NCBI RefSeq assembly: GCF_017744655.1
Contig: NZ_JAGIAW010000001.1
Coordinates: forward strand, 806,001-870,000
Source of the DNA: Devosia sp.
Lineage (GTDB): Bacteria; Pseudomonadota; Alphaproteobacteria; Rhizobiales; Devosiaceae
Direction: 5' to 3'
Length of the DNA: 64,000 nt
Part shown: in pieces, positions 8,638-17,921 of the stretch
Numbering within the stretch: the first letter of the stretch is position 1
Layout: each line of letters opens with the position of its first letter
Position numbers and translations under genes: made by a program
Notes under the pieces: model-generated
What the model was told of the DNA's origin: nothing
The model's input: only the letters and a program-made list of their open reading frames with translations
The model's database searches: none

Positions 8638-10362
8638 ATGCTTAAGCGCTTTTATGCCTACTACCGCCCCTATACAGGGCTGTTCATTCTCGACTTCGGG
8701 TGCGCCGTTATCGCGGGCCTGCTGGAGCTCGCTTTCCCACTGGCGGTCGCATATGTGATCGACACGCTGCTGCCGGAGTCGAACTATTCCCTTATCCTGG
8801 CGGCGTGTGCGGGCCTGCTCGCCATCTATGTGGTCAGCGCCGGCCTCAAGGCGATCGTCAATTATTTCGGCCATGTGCTCGGCGTGTCGATGGAAACCGA
8901 CATGCGTCGGCAGGCCTTTGACCACATGCAGAAGCTCAGCTTCCGCTTTTTCGACAATCACAAGACCGGGCACCTCATTACCCATGTGACCAAGGATCTC
9001 GAGGACGTGGGCGAAATCGCGCATCACGGCCCGGAAGACCTGTTCATCGCCGTCATGACCTTTATCGGCGCGTTCCTGTTGATGTTCTTCACCAATTGGA
9101 AGCTGGCGCTGATCGCCATCGCCCTGGTGCCGGTTATGAGCTGGCTCGTGATGCGCTATGGCTCGCGCATGACCAAGAACTGGCAGGAGCTGTTCCGCAG
9201 GGTCGGGGATTTCAATGTGCGCGTGGAAGACGCCATTGGTGGCATTCGCGTGGTGAAAGCCTTTGCCAATGAGGGGCACGAATCCGGCCTGTTCCAGGAC
9301 AACAACCTCGCCTATCGCAAGACCAAGTTGCAGGCCTATGCGATCATGACGGCGAGCCTGCTTATTACGTTCTTGTCTACGCGCATCGTGCAGTTGGTGA
9401 TCATGATGGCCGGCGCCTGGCTGGTGGTGGTCGGCGAGCTGACCTATGGCGGTTTCGTCAGCTTCCTGCTGTTGGTGGACGTGTTCCTGCGGCCGATCGA
9501 CAAGATCACGGGCGTGCTCGAAAGCTATCCCAAGGGCATTGCCGGGTTCCGGCGCTTCACCAATCTGATCGATACCGAGCCTGACATCGCCGACAGCCCC
9601 AACGCCATCGAGGTGGAGCGTCTCAATGGGCATATCCGCTTCGAGGACGTGTCCTTCTCCTACGACGAGGGCCGCTCGATCCTGCGCAACGTCAACCTCG
9701 ACATCGCGTCAGGTGAAACCGTTGCCATTGTCGGGCCTTCGGGTGCCGGAAAGACAACGCTCTGCTCACTGCTGCCGCGGTTCTATGAGACCACCGAGGG
9801 TCGGATCAGCATAGATGGAATCGGTATCTCCGACATGACCCAGGCCTCGCTGCGCAAGCAGATCGGCGTGGTGCAGCAGGACGTGTTCCTGTTTGGCGGC
9901 ACGCTGCGCTCGAATATCGCCTATGGCGATCTCGATGCCAGCGATGAGGCGATCATGGAAGCGGCGCGCCGGGCCCGGCTTGAAGAGATGATCGCAGGGC
10001 TGCCGGCTGGGCTCGACACCGTTGTCGGCGAGCGCGGGGTGAAGCTCTCGGGTGGGCAAAAGCAGCGCGTCGCCATTGCGCGCATCTTCCTGAAAAACCC
10101 GCCGATCCTGATCCTCGACGAGGCGACCTCGGCGCTGGACACGGCGACGGAGGCGGCGATCCAGCAGGCGCTCAATGACCTGTCGTCGGGTCGCACCACG
10201 CTGATCATTGCGCATCGCCTGGCAACGGTTCGCCACGCCCATCGCATCATCGTTCTTACGGAGAACGGCATTGCCGAGCAGGGGGCGCATGATGCGTTGC
10301 TCAACAGCAACGGCGTTTATGCGAAGCTGCACTCGGCGCAGCAACTCGGTCTTGTCGGGTGA
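8638..10362 (+). CDS. ABC exporter, fused permease and ATPase
   Basis: A half-transporter of about 574 residues with an N-terminal six-helix exporter domain (residues 1-310) and a C-terminal ATPase. Walker A is GPSGAGKTTL, the Q-loop lies in IGVVQQDVFLFGG, the signature is LSGGQKQRVAIAR, Walker B is ILILDEATSALD and the H-loop is IIAHRL. Such proteins work as dimers and export lipids, drugs or peptides; the cargo cannot be read here. Start is uncertain: TTG 8623, ATG 8626 and ATG 8638 are in frame without a strong ribosome binding site. MLKRFYAYYRPY at 8638 fits the family N-terminus best. Confidence 0.93.
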   Translation: MLKRFYAYYRPYTGLFILDFGCAVIAGLLELAFPLAVAYVIDTLLPESNYSLILAACAGLLAIYVVSAGLKAIVNYFGHVLGVSMETDMRRQAFDHMQKLSFRFFDNHKTGHLITHVTKDLEDVGEIAHHGPEDLFIAVMTFIGAFLLMFFTNWKLALIAIALVPVMSWLVMRYGSRMTKNWQELFRRVGDFNVRVEDAIGGIRVVKAFANEGHESGLFQDNNLAYRKTKLQAYAIMTASLLITFLSTRIVQLVIMMAGAWLVVVGELTYGGFVSFLLLVDVFLRPIDKITGVLESYPKGIAGFRRFTNLIDTEPDIADSPNAIEVERLNGHIRFEDVSFSYDEGRSILRNVNLDIASGETVAIVGPSGAGKTTLCSLLPRFYETTEGRISIDGIGISDMTQASLRKQIGVVQQDVFLFGGTLRSNIAYGDLDASDEAIMEAARRARLEEMIAGLPAGLDTVVGERGVKLSGGQKQRVAIARIFLKNPPILILDEATSALDTATEAAIQQALNDLSSGRTTLIIAHRLATVRHAHRIIVLTENGIAEQGAHDALLNSNGVYAKLHSAQQLGLVG

Positions 10363-10375
10363 TCTGGGGAAAGAG

Positions 10376-10450
10376 TGGTACGCCGGGAGGGGTTCGAACC
10401 CTCGACCATTCGATTAAAAGTCGAATGCTCTACCACTGAGCTACCGGCGC
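10376..10450 (-). tRNA. tRNA-Lys (anticodon TTT)
   Basis: A full cloverleaf on the minus strand, 75 bases with encoded CCA. Acceptor GCGCCGG pairs with CCGGCGT (first pair G-U). The D-arm is TAGCTCAGTGGTAGAGC, the anticodon stem TTCGA/TCGAA encloses loop CTTTTAA, and the T-arm contains GGTTCGAACCC. The anticodon UUU reads lysine codons. Confidence 0.97.
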
Positions 10451-10579
10451 ATCTCCTGCATGTCTTGGCAGACATGTGGTGCAAACGCCCTGCGGCGTTG
10501 GCGCGGAAAATAGTCAGGATGGTCCCGGAGTCAACCAATATCGCACCGGGGCCGTGCAAGGCTGGGGAAGGCGGCCTTC

Positions 10580-11371
10580 CTAGTTGATCGGCGCGCCGGC
10601 AAAGCTCGTGGGCGAGCAGGCGATTTCCATCTGTTCGAGGCGCTGGCAGAGATCGCGCGCTTCCGACATTTCAGCGATGGGGCCGAGGATCAGGCGCTGC
10701 TGATTGGCGCCGGTGCCGTCGGTCACCAGAGGCGACATGTCGATGACCAGCGAGCCCAGGCGCACTTCAAGATCGTGCCACTGTGTGGCGGCCTGACCGG
10801 TGGCGAAGCTGGAGCCGACGGCAACAGCATAGCCAACCTGGGCGCCCGAAGATGCGCTCGGCACGGCGATGGGCGCGGGCAGGGGCTGTTGCAGCGGCGA
10901 CTGGTGCACGACGACGGTGCCGCCTTCGGCTGCTACCTGCTGCCCTGCATTGTTGGTGATCGAGGCCGTGGTAACGGAGCGATCGATGGGGGCCGTCGCT
11001 GGACGCATTTCTGCGAGTGCAGGGATGGAGACCTCCAGTGCGCCGACGCGGCGGACCACTTCATTGCCGGACTGTTCCTGCAGCGAGAAGCGGGTGGTCA
11101 GCACCTCATTCTGGCGGCGCAATTGTGCGGTTTCGGTGCGCAGCTCGGCAACCTGCTGGCGCAATTGCGAGAGCGAGGCGGCGTCGTTTCGCGGCGAATG
11201 CAGCGCATTCAGGGCCGAAGAGGGAATGAGACCGCCCACATTGGCACCCAGAACGGCCAGGCCAGTGCAGACAAGCGCGGCTATTCCCCAGACTTTGACG
11301 TCCGACTGCCGAAACTGTTCTGAATTCTGCACCAATTGTCCATCCTCGATTGCCCAACGAATCAAGGGCAC
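10580..11371 (-). CDS. Membrane-anchored coiled-coil protein with SPOR-like C-terminus
   Basis: A 263-residue protein with one membrane helix near 29-50 (VWGIAALVCTGLAVLGANVG), a heptad-rich segment near 65-95 (LSQLRQQVAELRTETAQLRR), a low-complexity Ala/Pro/Gln stretch, and a C-terminal segment (RLILGPIAEMSEARDLCQRL) resembling the half-repeat of SPOR peptidoglycan-binding domains. The SPOR assignment is tentative. GTG 11371 follows AGGG. It is divergent from glmU, so a cell-envelope role would fit but is inferred. Confidence 0.72.
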   Translation of the reverse strand: MPLIRWAIEDGQLVQNSEQFRQSDVKVWGIAALVCTGLAVLGANVGGLIPSSALNALHSPRNDAASLSQLRQQVAELRTETAQLRRQNEVLTTRFSLQEQSGNEVVRRVGALEVSIPALAEMRPATAPIDRSVTTASITNNAGQQVAAEGGTVVVHQSPLQQPLPAPIAVPSASSGAQVGYAVAVGSSFATGQAATQWHDLEVRLGSLVIDMSPLVTDGTGANQQRLILGPIAEMSEARDLCQRLEQMEIACSPTSFAGAPIN

Positions 11372-11388
11372 TACGCCCTATTAGAATG

Positions 11389-11417
11389 TGTCATTGGTTA
11401 TCTATTCGCCAATGACA
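11389..11417. promoter_or_regulatory. Perfect 9-bp inverted repeat in the divergent promoter next to glmU
   Basis: TGTCATTGG (11389-11397) and CCAATGACA (11409-11417) are exact reverse complements separated by 11 bases, in the 104-base gap between the divergent SPOR-like gene and glmU. The centre-to-centre distance is two helical turns, as for a dimeric regulator. No regulator can be named. Confidence 0.45.
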
Positions 11418-11475
11418 GACGCCATAAATTTGTGGCAATGGGCGAAGAAGAAACTGGCAAGCTGGAGTGGCTGCG

Positions 11476-12837
11476 ATGACAGAACTGCTTTCCATCATTC
11501 TTGCGGCCGGCGAGGGCACGCGGATGAAGTCATCCGTGCCCAAGGTTTTGCACCCGGTCGGCGGCCTGCCCGTCGTCAGCCACGTGCTGCGCACGGCCAA
11601 GGCGGCGGGCTCGACCATTGCCGTCGTAGTGGGGCCGAACCATGAAGCCGTGGAACAGGCGGTGACGCGGTTTGAGGCGAATGCGCATATCTCCAAGCAG
11701 ACGGAGCGCAAGGGCACGGCGCATGCGGTTCAGCAGGCGCGGGCGGCCTATGATGCTGCAACCGGGCATATTCTGGTGCTTTACGCGGACACGCCGCTGG
11801 TGACCAGCGAGACGATTGGTGAGATTACCGACAGGCTCGATAGCGGCGCCGATATCGTGGTGGTCGGGTTCCGGCCGGATAACCCCACGGGCTACGGTCG
11901 ACTGCTAACCGAAGGAAACCGCGTCTTGGCCATTCGCGAGCACAAGGACGCGACAGAAGAAGAGCGTAGAATTGGCCTCTGCAATTCCGGCATTTTGGGG
12001 TTCCGTGGTGACACGTTGCGGTCGGTGATCGATCGGATCGACAACAAGAATGCCAAGGGCGAATATTATCTAACCGACGCAATCGAACTGGCGGCCGGGG
12101 ACAAGAAGCGCGTCGATTTCATCGAGGCGGATGCGAATGAACTGGTTGGCGTCGACAACCGGGTCAAGCTCGCGGAGGCCGAGGCGACGTTCCAGGAATT
12201 CAAGCGCATTGAAGCCATGGAAAATGGCGTCACCTTGCGCGATCCCAAGAGCACCTGGTTTTCGTGGGACACGGAAATCGGGCGCGACGTGACGATTTTT
12301 CCCAATGTCGTCTTCGGGCCGGGCGTGAAAATCGCCGACAATGTCGAGATCCGGGCGTTTTGCGACATCGAGGACGCCGTAATTGGCGAGGGTGCCACCA
12401 TTGGGCCGTTCGCCCGCATTCGCGGCGGGGCGGAACTGGGGCCGGATGTGCACCTGGGCAATTTTGTCGAGGTGAAGAAGTCCAAGATCGGCGCCGGGAC
12501 CAAGGCGGGGCACCTGAGCTATCTTGGTGATGCTGAAATTGGTTCAAAGACCAATATCGGTGCGGGCACCATCACCTGTAACTATGACGGCGTTAACAAG
12601 GAAAAGACCGTTATCGGCGACAATGCCTTTATCGGGTCCAATGCTTCGCTGGTGGCGCCGGTGACGATCGGCAACGGCGCTTATACGGCTTCGGGGAGTG
12701 TCATTACGCAGGACGTGCCGGACGATGCGCTGGCATTTGGCCGGGCGCGGCAGGAAACCAAGCCGGGCTATGCGCCCAAATTGCGCGAACTGGCGCTCGC
12801 GAAAAAGGCCGCCAAGCTGGCAGCCAAGGGGAAATAA
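11476..12837 (+). CDS. glmU: Bifunctional N-acetylglucosamine-1-phosphate uridyltransferase / glucosamine-1-phosphate acetyltransferase
   Basis: A 453-residue enzyme making UDP-N-acetylglucosamine for peptidoglycan and lipid A. The N-terminal uridyltransferase domain has the nucleotide-binding loop LAAGEGTRMKS at residues 9-19, and YADTPLV near 103. The C-terminal half is a left-handed beta-helix of hexapeptide repeats with NFVEVKKSKIG and YLGDAEIGSKTNIGAGTITC, including the acetyltransferase active-site segment. ATG 11476 has GGAG 8 bases upstream; an in-frame GTG at 11467 overlaps that site. glmS starts one base after the stop, so the two form an operon. Confidence 0.97.
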   Translation: MTELLSIILAAGEGTRMKSSVPKVLHPVGGLPVVSHVLRTAKAAGSTIAVVVGPNHEAVEQAVTRFEANAHISKQTERKGTAHAVQQARAAYDAATGHILVLYADTPLVTSETIGEITDRLDSGADIVVVGFRPDNPTGYGRLLTEGNRVLAIREHKDATEEERRIGLCNSGILGFRGDTLRSVIDRIDNKNAKGEYYLTDAIELAAGDKKRVDFIEADANELVGVDNRVKLAEAEATFQEFKRIEAMENGVTLRDPKSTWFSWDTEIGRDVTIFPNVVFGPGVKIADNVEIRAFCDIEDAVIGEGATIGPFARIRGGAELGPDVHLGNFVEVKKSKIGAGTKAGHLSYLGDAEIGSKTNIGAGTITCNYDGVNKEKTVIGDNAFIGSNASLVAPVTIGNGAYTASGSVITQDVPDDALAFGRARQETKPGYAPKLRELALAKKAAKLAAKGK

Positions 12838-12838
12838 C

Positions 12839-14665
12839 ATGTGCGGCATTGTTGGTATTGTTGGTAACGAACCGGTTGCCGGTCGCCTTGTGGATGCGCT
12901 GAAGCGCCTGGAATATCGCGGCTATGACAGCGCCGGTGTTGCAACGCTGGAAGGCGGCGCGATCTCGCGCCGGCGAGCCGAGGGGAAGCTGGGCAATCTT
13001 GCCACCAAGCTCGGCATGGAGCCACTCGACGGCCATGTCGGCATCGGCCACACCCGCTGGGCGACGCATGGCGCGCCGACCGAGCAGAACGCGCATCCGC
13101 ATGCGACCGAGCGCGTTGCCGTGGTGCACAACGGCATCATCGAGAATTTTCGCGAGCTGCTAGCTGACCTCGCGCAGGATGGATATTTGCCGCAGACGCA
13201 GACGGATACCGAATCCGTAGCGCTCTGGGTGAGCCGGGAACTGGCGAATGGCGCCGACCCGGAATTGGCCGTGGCGCGGACGCTGAAGAAGCTCAAGGGC
13301 GCTTTTGCGCTGGCCTTTCTGTTCAAGGGACAGGGCAATCTGCTGATCGCCGCGCGCCATGGGGCGCCGCTGGCCGTGGGCTATGGCGCGACGGAAATGT
13401 ATCTCGGCTCCGACGCCATGGCGCTGGCGCCGTTCACCTCGCGCCTGACCTATCTCGAAGATGGCGACTGGGCTGTGATCACGCCGGCCGGCGTGACCAT
13501 TCGCGATGGCAAGGATGCCATCGTCCAGCGCGAGCAGCTGCTGTCGCAGGCGTCGGCGCTGCTGGTCGACAAGGGCAACCATCGCCATTTCATGGCCAAG
13601 GAAATCTACGAGCAGCCAGAAACCATTTCGCACACGCTAAGCCACTATGTGGACATGGGCGCAGAAAAGGTAGCAATCCGTGAAAACCTGCCCTTTGATT
13701 TCGCTGATCTTTCGCGCCTGACCATGAGCGCCTGCGGCACGGCTTACTATGCGGGCGCGGTCGCGAAATATTGGTTCGAACGCTATGCGCGGCTGCCCGT
13801 GGACATAGATGTGGCGAGTGAATTCCGCTATCGCGAACCGCCGCTCGACAAAAACGGACTGTCGCTGTTCATCTCGCAGTCGGGCGAAACGGCCGATACG
13901 CTGGCGGCCCTGCGCTATTGCGCCGGGCAGGGGCAGCATGTGGCGAGCCTCGTCAACACCGTGGAATCGACGATTGCGCGTGAATCCGGCGTGGTTTTTC
14001 CGATCCTTTGCGGGCCTGAAATCGGCGTTGCTTCGACCAAGGCGCTGACGGCGCAGTTGACGGCACTGGCCAGCCTTTCGCTGGCGGCGGGCCGGGCGCG
14101 CGGCGTGGTGAGCGTCGAGCAGGAAGCGGAACTGGTGCGGGCGCTGGTGGCATTGCCTTCGGCCGTGTCCGAGGCGCTGGGCGCTGAAAGCCAGATCATC
14201 GACATTTCCAAGCGCCTGTCGAAGGCCAAGGACGTGCTTTATCTCGGGCGCGGTCCGATGTTCCCGATCGCCATGGAAGGTGCGCTAAAGCTCAAGGAAA
14301 TCAGCTATATTCACGCCGAAGGTTATGCCGCCGGCGAGTTGAAGCATGGGCCGATTGCGCTGGTGGACGAAGCCATGCCGGTGATCGTCGTGGCGCCGTC
14401 GGACGAGCTGGTCGACAAGACGCTGAGCAATATGCAGGAAGTCGCGGCGCGGGGCGGGAAGATCATTCTCATCACCGACGCCGAGGGCGCGAAGACCGTT
14501 GGGCACGGCGTGGCGGATATTATCGAGATCCCGCATGTGCATCCGTTCGTCGCGCCGATCCTGGCGACGATTCCGGTGCAATTGTTGGCCTATCATACGG
14601 CTGTGTTTATGGGCACGGACGTGGATCAGCCGCGGAATTTGGCGAAGTCAGTGACCGTGGAATAG
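12839..14665 (+). CDS. glmS: Glutamine-fructose-6-phosphate aminotransferase (isomerizing)
   Basis: A 608-residue enzyme making glucosamine-6-phosphate from fructose-6-phosphate and glutamine, the committed step toward UDP-GlcNAc. It starts MCGIVGIVGN, so the catalytic Cys is residue 2 after the initiator. The class II glutaminase domain includes GIGHTRWATHGAPTEQNAHP, and two SIS sugar-isomerase domains follow (FISQSGETADTLAALR, then AMEGALKLKEISYIHAEGYA). The C-terminus ends LAKSVTVE as usual. ATG 12839 has AGGGG 7 bases upstream. The frame is open upstream inside glmU, but the catalytic Cys fixes the start. No glmS ribozyme is seen. Confidence 0.97.
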   Translation: MCGIVGIVGNEPVAGRLVDALKRLEYRGYDSAGVATLEGGAISRRRAEGKLGNLATKLGMEPLDGHVGIGHTRWATHGAPTEQNAHPHATERVAVVHNGIIENFRELLADLAQDGYLPQTQTDTESVALWVSRELANGADPELAVARTLKKLKGAFALAFLFKGQGNLLIAARHGAPLAVGYGATEMYLGSDAMALAPFTSRLTYLEDGDWAVITPAGVTIRDGKDAIVQREQLLSQASALLVDKGNHRHFMAKEIYEQPETISHTLSHYVDMGAEKVAIRENLPFDFADLSRLTMSACGTAYYAGAVAKYWFERYARLPVDIDVASEFRYREPPLDKNGLSLFISQSGETADTLAALRYCAGQGQHVASLVNTVESTIARESGVVFPILCGPEIGVASTKALTAQLTALASLSLAAGRARGVVSVEQEAELVRALVALPSAVSEALGAESQIIDISKRLSKAKDVLYLGRGPMFPIAMEGALKLKEISYIHAEGYAAGELKHGPIALVDEAMPVIVVAPSDELVDKTLSNMQEVAARGGKIILITDAEGAKTVGHGVADIIEIPHVHPFVAPILATIPVQLLAYHTAVFMGTDVDQPRNLAKSVTVE

Positions 14666-14689
14666 GGCGGAGAGTCTCTCAGCCTGTCC

Positions 14690-14775
14690 TCCCCACGGCG
14701 TCATTCCCACGAAAGCGGGAATCTCCCTGCCCGGAAACAGAGATTCCCGCTTTCGCGGGAATGACATCGTGGGGG
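14690..14775. repeat. Palindromic repeat, family A (REPIN-like)
   Basis: Two inverted arms, 14700-14725 and 14740-14765, match at 25 of 26 positions, and each arm is itself a hairpin (TCCCGCTTTCGCGGGA). Flanking CCCCACG/CGTGGGG extends the pairing. The same arm sequence recurs at 58138-58217. It lies between the convergent glmS and recG and could form a strong cruciform or act as a bidirectional transcript end. Confidence 0.85.
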
Positions 14776-14796
14776 TGGATACGACGTTGCGTATGC

Positions 14797-16905
14797 CTAC
14801 CCCGCCCGGATCAGCGGAATAGCCAAGTCTTTTCTGAACAAATACAACAACGTACGGGCGGCTTCGCCTTCATCTCCCGTCAATCCGGGGTTACGCTGCA
14901 TAAGCGCTTTTGCGTCGTCGTGGGCGAATTCGAGCAGGTGCCGGTGCACGTCCGGAACCGCGAGGCGGTAGCCGGGCATGCCGGATTGGCGCGTGCCGAG
15001 AATGTCGCCTTGGCCGCGGAGCTCGAGGTCGCGTTCGGCGATCTCGAAGCCGTCCTCGGTGGATTTTATTGTGTCGAGGCGGGCCCTCGCGGTTTCGCTG
15101 AGCGGGTCCTTGTAGAGCAGCAGGCAGGCTGAGCGTTGGGAGCCGCGACCGACGCGGCCGCGGAGCTGGTGGAGCTGGGCGAGCCCAAAACGTTCGGCAT
15201 GCTCGATGATCATAATGGTGGCGTTGGGAACGTCGACGCCGACTTCGATGACGGTGGTGGCGACCAGAAGCTTGATTTCATTGGCCTTGAAGCGCGCCAT
15301 GACGTCCTGCTTGGCGGCGGCAGACATGCGGCCGTGGACGAGGGCGACTTCGAGGCCGAAGATTTTTTGGAGTTCGGCGAAGCGGTCTTCGGCTGAGACG
15401 ACTTCCAGCGTTTCGCTTTCTTCCACTAGCGGGCAGACCCAATAGGCCTGGGCGCCTTCGTGCAGTTTTGCCTGCAGGCGGGCGATGACGCGGTCGTAAT
15501 CGCCAATGGAAAGAACCGCGGTATCAATGGGTTGGCGGCCTCGGGGCTTTTCCTTGAGGACGCTGACGGCCATGTCGCCGAAGTGCGTGAGCACCAGCGT
15601 GCGCGGGATCGGCGTGGCGGTCATGACCAGGAGGTCGGTGTGGCGACCTTTTTCCGAGAGCGCGAGGCGCTGGTGAACGCCGAAGCGGTGCTGTTCGTCG
15701 ACGACCGTCAGGCCCAAATTGTTGAATTCAATGCCGGACTGAAAGAGGGCGTGGGTGCCAACGGCGATGGTAGTGGTGCCATCGGCGAGGCCGGCGAGGA
15801 TGGCGCGGCGTTCGGCGGCAGGCATTTTGCCGGTGAGGAGGGCGCAACCGAGGCCGGCGGCGTCGCAAATGGGCTTGATGGTTTTATAGTGCTGCGAGGC
15901 GAGGAGTTCTGTGGGCGCCATCAGGGCGGATTGGGCGCCGGACTCGGCCATGGCGGCCATCGCCATCAAAGCGACGACGGTTTTGCCGGAGCCCACGTCA
16001 CCCTGCAAAAGGCGAGACATGCGCTCTGGCGCGGCGAGGTCGGCACGGATTTCCTCGAGCGCCTGATTTTGTCCATCGGTGAGCTTGAACGGCAGCACAC
16101 TGGCGACCTTGGAGGTCACGCTACCGTTGAACGTGCGGGCAATGCCGCGCTCGGAAATCATCGACGAACGGAGCAATTGCAGGGTGATCTGGCCGGCAAG
16201 ATATTCGTCATAGGCGAGGCGCTGGCGGGCAGGGGCCCAAAGTTCGGCTTCGCCCGGGTTTTCGGGGAGGTGAACGCTGTGCATGGCGTCCGTAAAGGTC
16301 GGCCACTTGCGCTGGGAAATTGTCACCGGATCGATCCATTCTGGGAGCGCGGGGACAGCGTCGACGGCCTGGCGGACGAGCTTTGCCAATGCCTTGGAGC
16401 TGAGGCCGTTGGTGAGCGGATAGACGGGCTCGACCAGGGGCAGGGTGGCGAATTTGTCCGGCTCGACGATGTAGTCGGGATGGGTGATCTGCTTTTCGCC
16501 GTTGAAGAAACCAACCTGACCCGAAACGTAGCGCTCTTCCCCTACCGGCAAAGCCTTCTCGACCCAACCACCTTGGGCTCGGAAAAAGACAAGCTGCATG
16601 TCTCCAGATTCATCGTGTGTGTAAACGCGATGGGGAATGTGCTCGCGACCGCGCGGCGGGGGCTGGTGGCGGTCGATGTGGAGTTTTAGCGTGACGATCT
16701 GATTGAGATAGGCTTCGGCAATGCCGACTTGGCGGCGGCGGTCGACCGTGCCGGAGGGCATGTGCATCAGAATGTCGAGGACGATGGCCTCCTGGCCGTC
16801 GGGCGCGCCGAAAAAGCGCGTGAGCAGGGCCGCGAGCTTGTCGCCCACGCCTTTGATGGCGTGAAGCGAGCGGAACAGGGGCTGGAGGGTTTCGGGACGC
16901 GACAC
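14797..16905 (-). CDS. recG: ATP-dependent DNA helicase RecG
   Basis: A 702-residue branched-DNA helicase that remodels stalled forks and Holliday junctions. The N-terminal wedge/OB region is followed by helicase domain 1 (Walker A GDVGSGKTVVALMA, motif II VVDEQHRFG, motif III MTATPIPRT) and helicase domain 2 (VIEVGVDVPNAT, QLRGRVGRG), ending with the RecG segment RGQGDILGTRQSG. I chose GTG 16905, preceded by CAGGAG; a TTG at 16938 in the same frame lacks this. It is near sdhE and mfd, a recurring alphaproteobacterial cluster. Confidence 0.96.
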   Translation of the reverse strand: MSRPETLQPLFRSLHAIKGVGDKLAALLTRFFGAPDGQEAIVLDILMHMPSGTVDRRRQVGIAEAYLNQIVTLKLHIDRHQPPPRGREHIPHRVYTHDESGDMQLVFFRAQGGWVEKALPVGEERYVSGQVGFFNGEKQITHPDYIVEPDKFATLPLVEPVYPLTNGLSSKALAKLVRQAVDAVPALPEWIDPVTISQRKWPTFTDAMHSVHLPENPGEAELWAPARQRLAYDEYLAGQITLQLLRSSMISERGIARTFNGSVTSKVASVLPFKLTDGQNQALEEIRADLAAPERMSRLLQGDVGSGKTVVALMAMAAMAESGAQSALMAPTELLASQHYKTIKPICDAAGLGCALLTGKMPAAERRAILAGLADGTTTIAVGTHALFQSGIEFNNLGLTVVDEQHRFGVHQRLALSEKGRHTDLLVMTATPIPRTLVLTHFGDMAVSVLKEKPRGRQPIDTAVLSIGDYDRVIARLQAKLHEGAQAYWVCPLVEESETLEVVSAEDRFAELQKIFGLEVALVHGRMSAAAKQDVMARFKANEIKLLVATTVIEVGVDVPNATIMIIEHAERFGLAQLHQLRGRVGRGSQRSACLLLYKDPLSETARARLDTIKSTEDGFEIAERDLELRGQGDILGTRQSGMPGYRLAVPDVHRHLLEFAHDDAKALMQRNPGLTGDEGEAARTLLYLFRKDLAIPLIRAG

Positions 16906-16966
16906 TGACTGATTCTCCTGCGCGCGAGAGTGGCACAAAAGAACAGGACAGGAACAGGGCAGAACC

Positions 16967-17479
16967 CTAGCTGGACGCCCGGGCTTTGCGCCATTTCACC
17001 AGACGCGTGCGTGCATTGGCGTAGGGCGAGGACGTATTGAACTGGATCATGCGTCCCAAGGTCCATTTTTCGTACCATGGGCGACCGTAGAGGCTGGTGT
17101 CGTCCTCCGCCTCAATGATCGCGACGATGTCGGATTTGGCGCGGTCGAGTTCGGCGAGCAGATCGGGGAAAGGAAGGGCGGCATGGTCGGCGTAGAATTT
17201 TTGTGCGAGACGGCCGAGTTCGGTCCATTTGTAGCCGGTTTCAGGGAAATCGACCTCTTCGCCGGCCTTGCGCCCGCGATACCATTTGATGACGAGTAGG
17301 TTCCAGCCGAGGAGATAGGCCGCAAGGTCGTGCACGCTCATCATGGTACCCTTGGCATGACCTTCGAGCGTCTTTTCGGCGGTTCGCTCGACCGGAATCG
17401 CGGCGAGGTCGGCGGCCAGTTTGGCGTAGGTCTTGTCGATGGCGGCCAGAAGCTCGGTCTTGTTTTGGGGAACGGCCAT
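16967..17479 (-). CDS. ClbS/DfsB-family four-helix-bundle protein
   Basis: A 170-residue protein starting at ATG 17479 after AAGGAG with 6-base spacing. The frame continues upstream, but only as non-homologous sequence overlapping sdhE. Features are the N-terminal NKTELLAAIDKTYAKL, the block MSVHDLAAYLLGWN and the C-terminal YEKWTLGRMIQFNTSSPY. These fit the DfsB/ClbS branch of the DinB-like superfamily. Some members protect against DNA-damaging small molecules (ClbS against colibactin); the substrate here is unknown. Confidence 0.85.
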   Translation of the reverse strand: MAVPQNKTELLAAIDKTYAKLAADLAAIPVERTAEKTLEGHAKGTMMSVHDLAAYLLGWNLLVIKWYRGRKAGEEVDFPETGYKWTELGRLAQKFYADHAALPFPDLLAELDRAKSDIVAIIEAEDDTSLYGRPWYEKWTLGRMIQFNTSSPYANARTRLVKWRKARASS

Positions 17480-17630
17480 GGTTTGCTCCTTACTCTTCAG
17501 TGCTTCTAGGGCAGAATTCATGGTTGCTGCATGATCGAGATCAAGTTGCTTCGCCATTGTGCGCAAAGGGCTGACAATCCCTTTCAAGGCGCGTAAGAGA
17601 GTGTCCAAATCGAGAACAAACTTCTGAATC

Positions 17631-17921
17631 ATGGATGTCGAAATGACGGCCGGTGAGGACATTGCTATTCGCCGCAAGCGGTTGCGCTATCGCGCCTGGC
17701 ACCGGGGGACCAAGGAAATGGACCTCGTGCTCGGGCCATTCTGCGATGCCAATATCGAGGGGTATGGCACGGACGAGCTCGACCGGCTGGAAGCATTGAT
17801 GAATGAGGAAGATCCGCCGCTGCTCAAATGGGTTATGCGGCAGGAAGAACCGCCGGCTCATATCGATCGGGCGTTTCTCGACCTCGTGGTGGCCGACCAT
17901 CAGGCTCGGATCGAAAAATGA
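17631..17921 (+). CDS. sdhE: Succinate dehydrogenase assembly factor 2 (FAD flavinylation factor)
   Basis: A 96-residue protein with the diagnostic RGTKE-type motif (YRAWHRGTKEMDLVLGPF) and the later FLDLV segment. SdhE promotes covalent FAD attachment to SdhA. ATG 17631 is used; ATG 17643 (MTAGED) is an alternative. The last bases overlap the mfd start in ATGA, so the two are translationally coupled. Confidence 0.93.
   Translation: MDVEMTAGEDIAIRRKRLRYRAWHRGTKEMDLVLGPFCDANIEGYGTDELDRLEALMNEEDPPLLKWVMRQEEPPAHIDRAFLDLVVADHQARIEK

Noticed and set aside
12700..12845. glmS ribozyme in the glmU-glmS junction
   Set aside because: The genes are one base apart with no untranslated leader.
15460..16689. 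A 409-codon open frame antisense to recG
   Set aside because: Mirrors recG codons; Gly/Glu/Asp-rich low-complexity product and no ribosome binding site.
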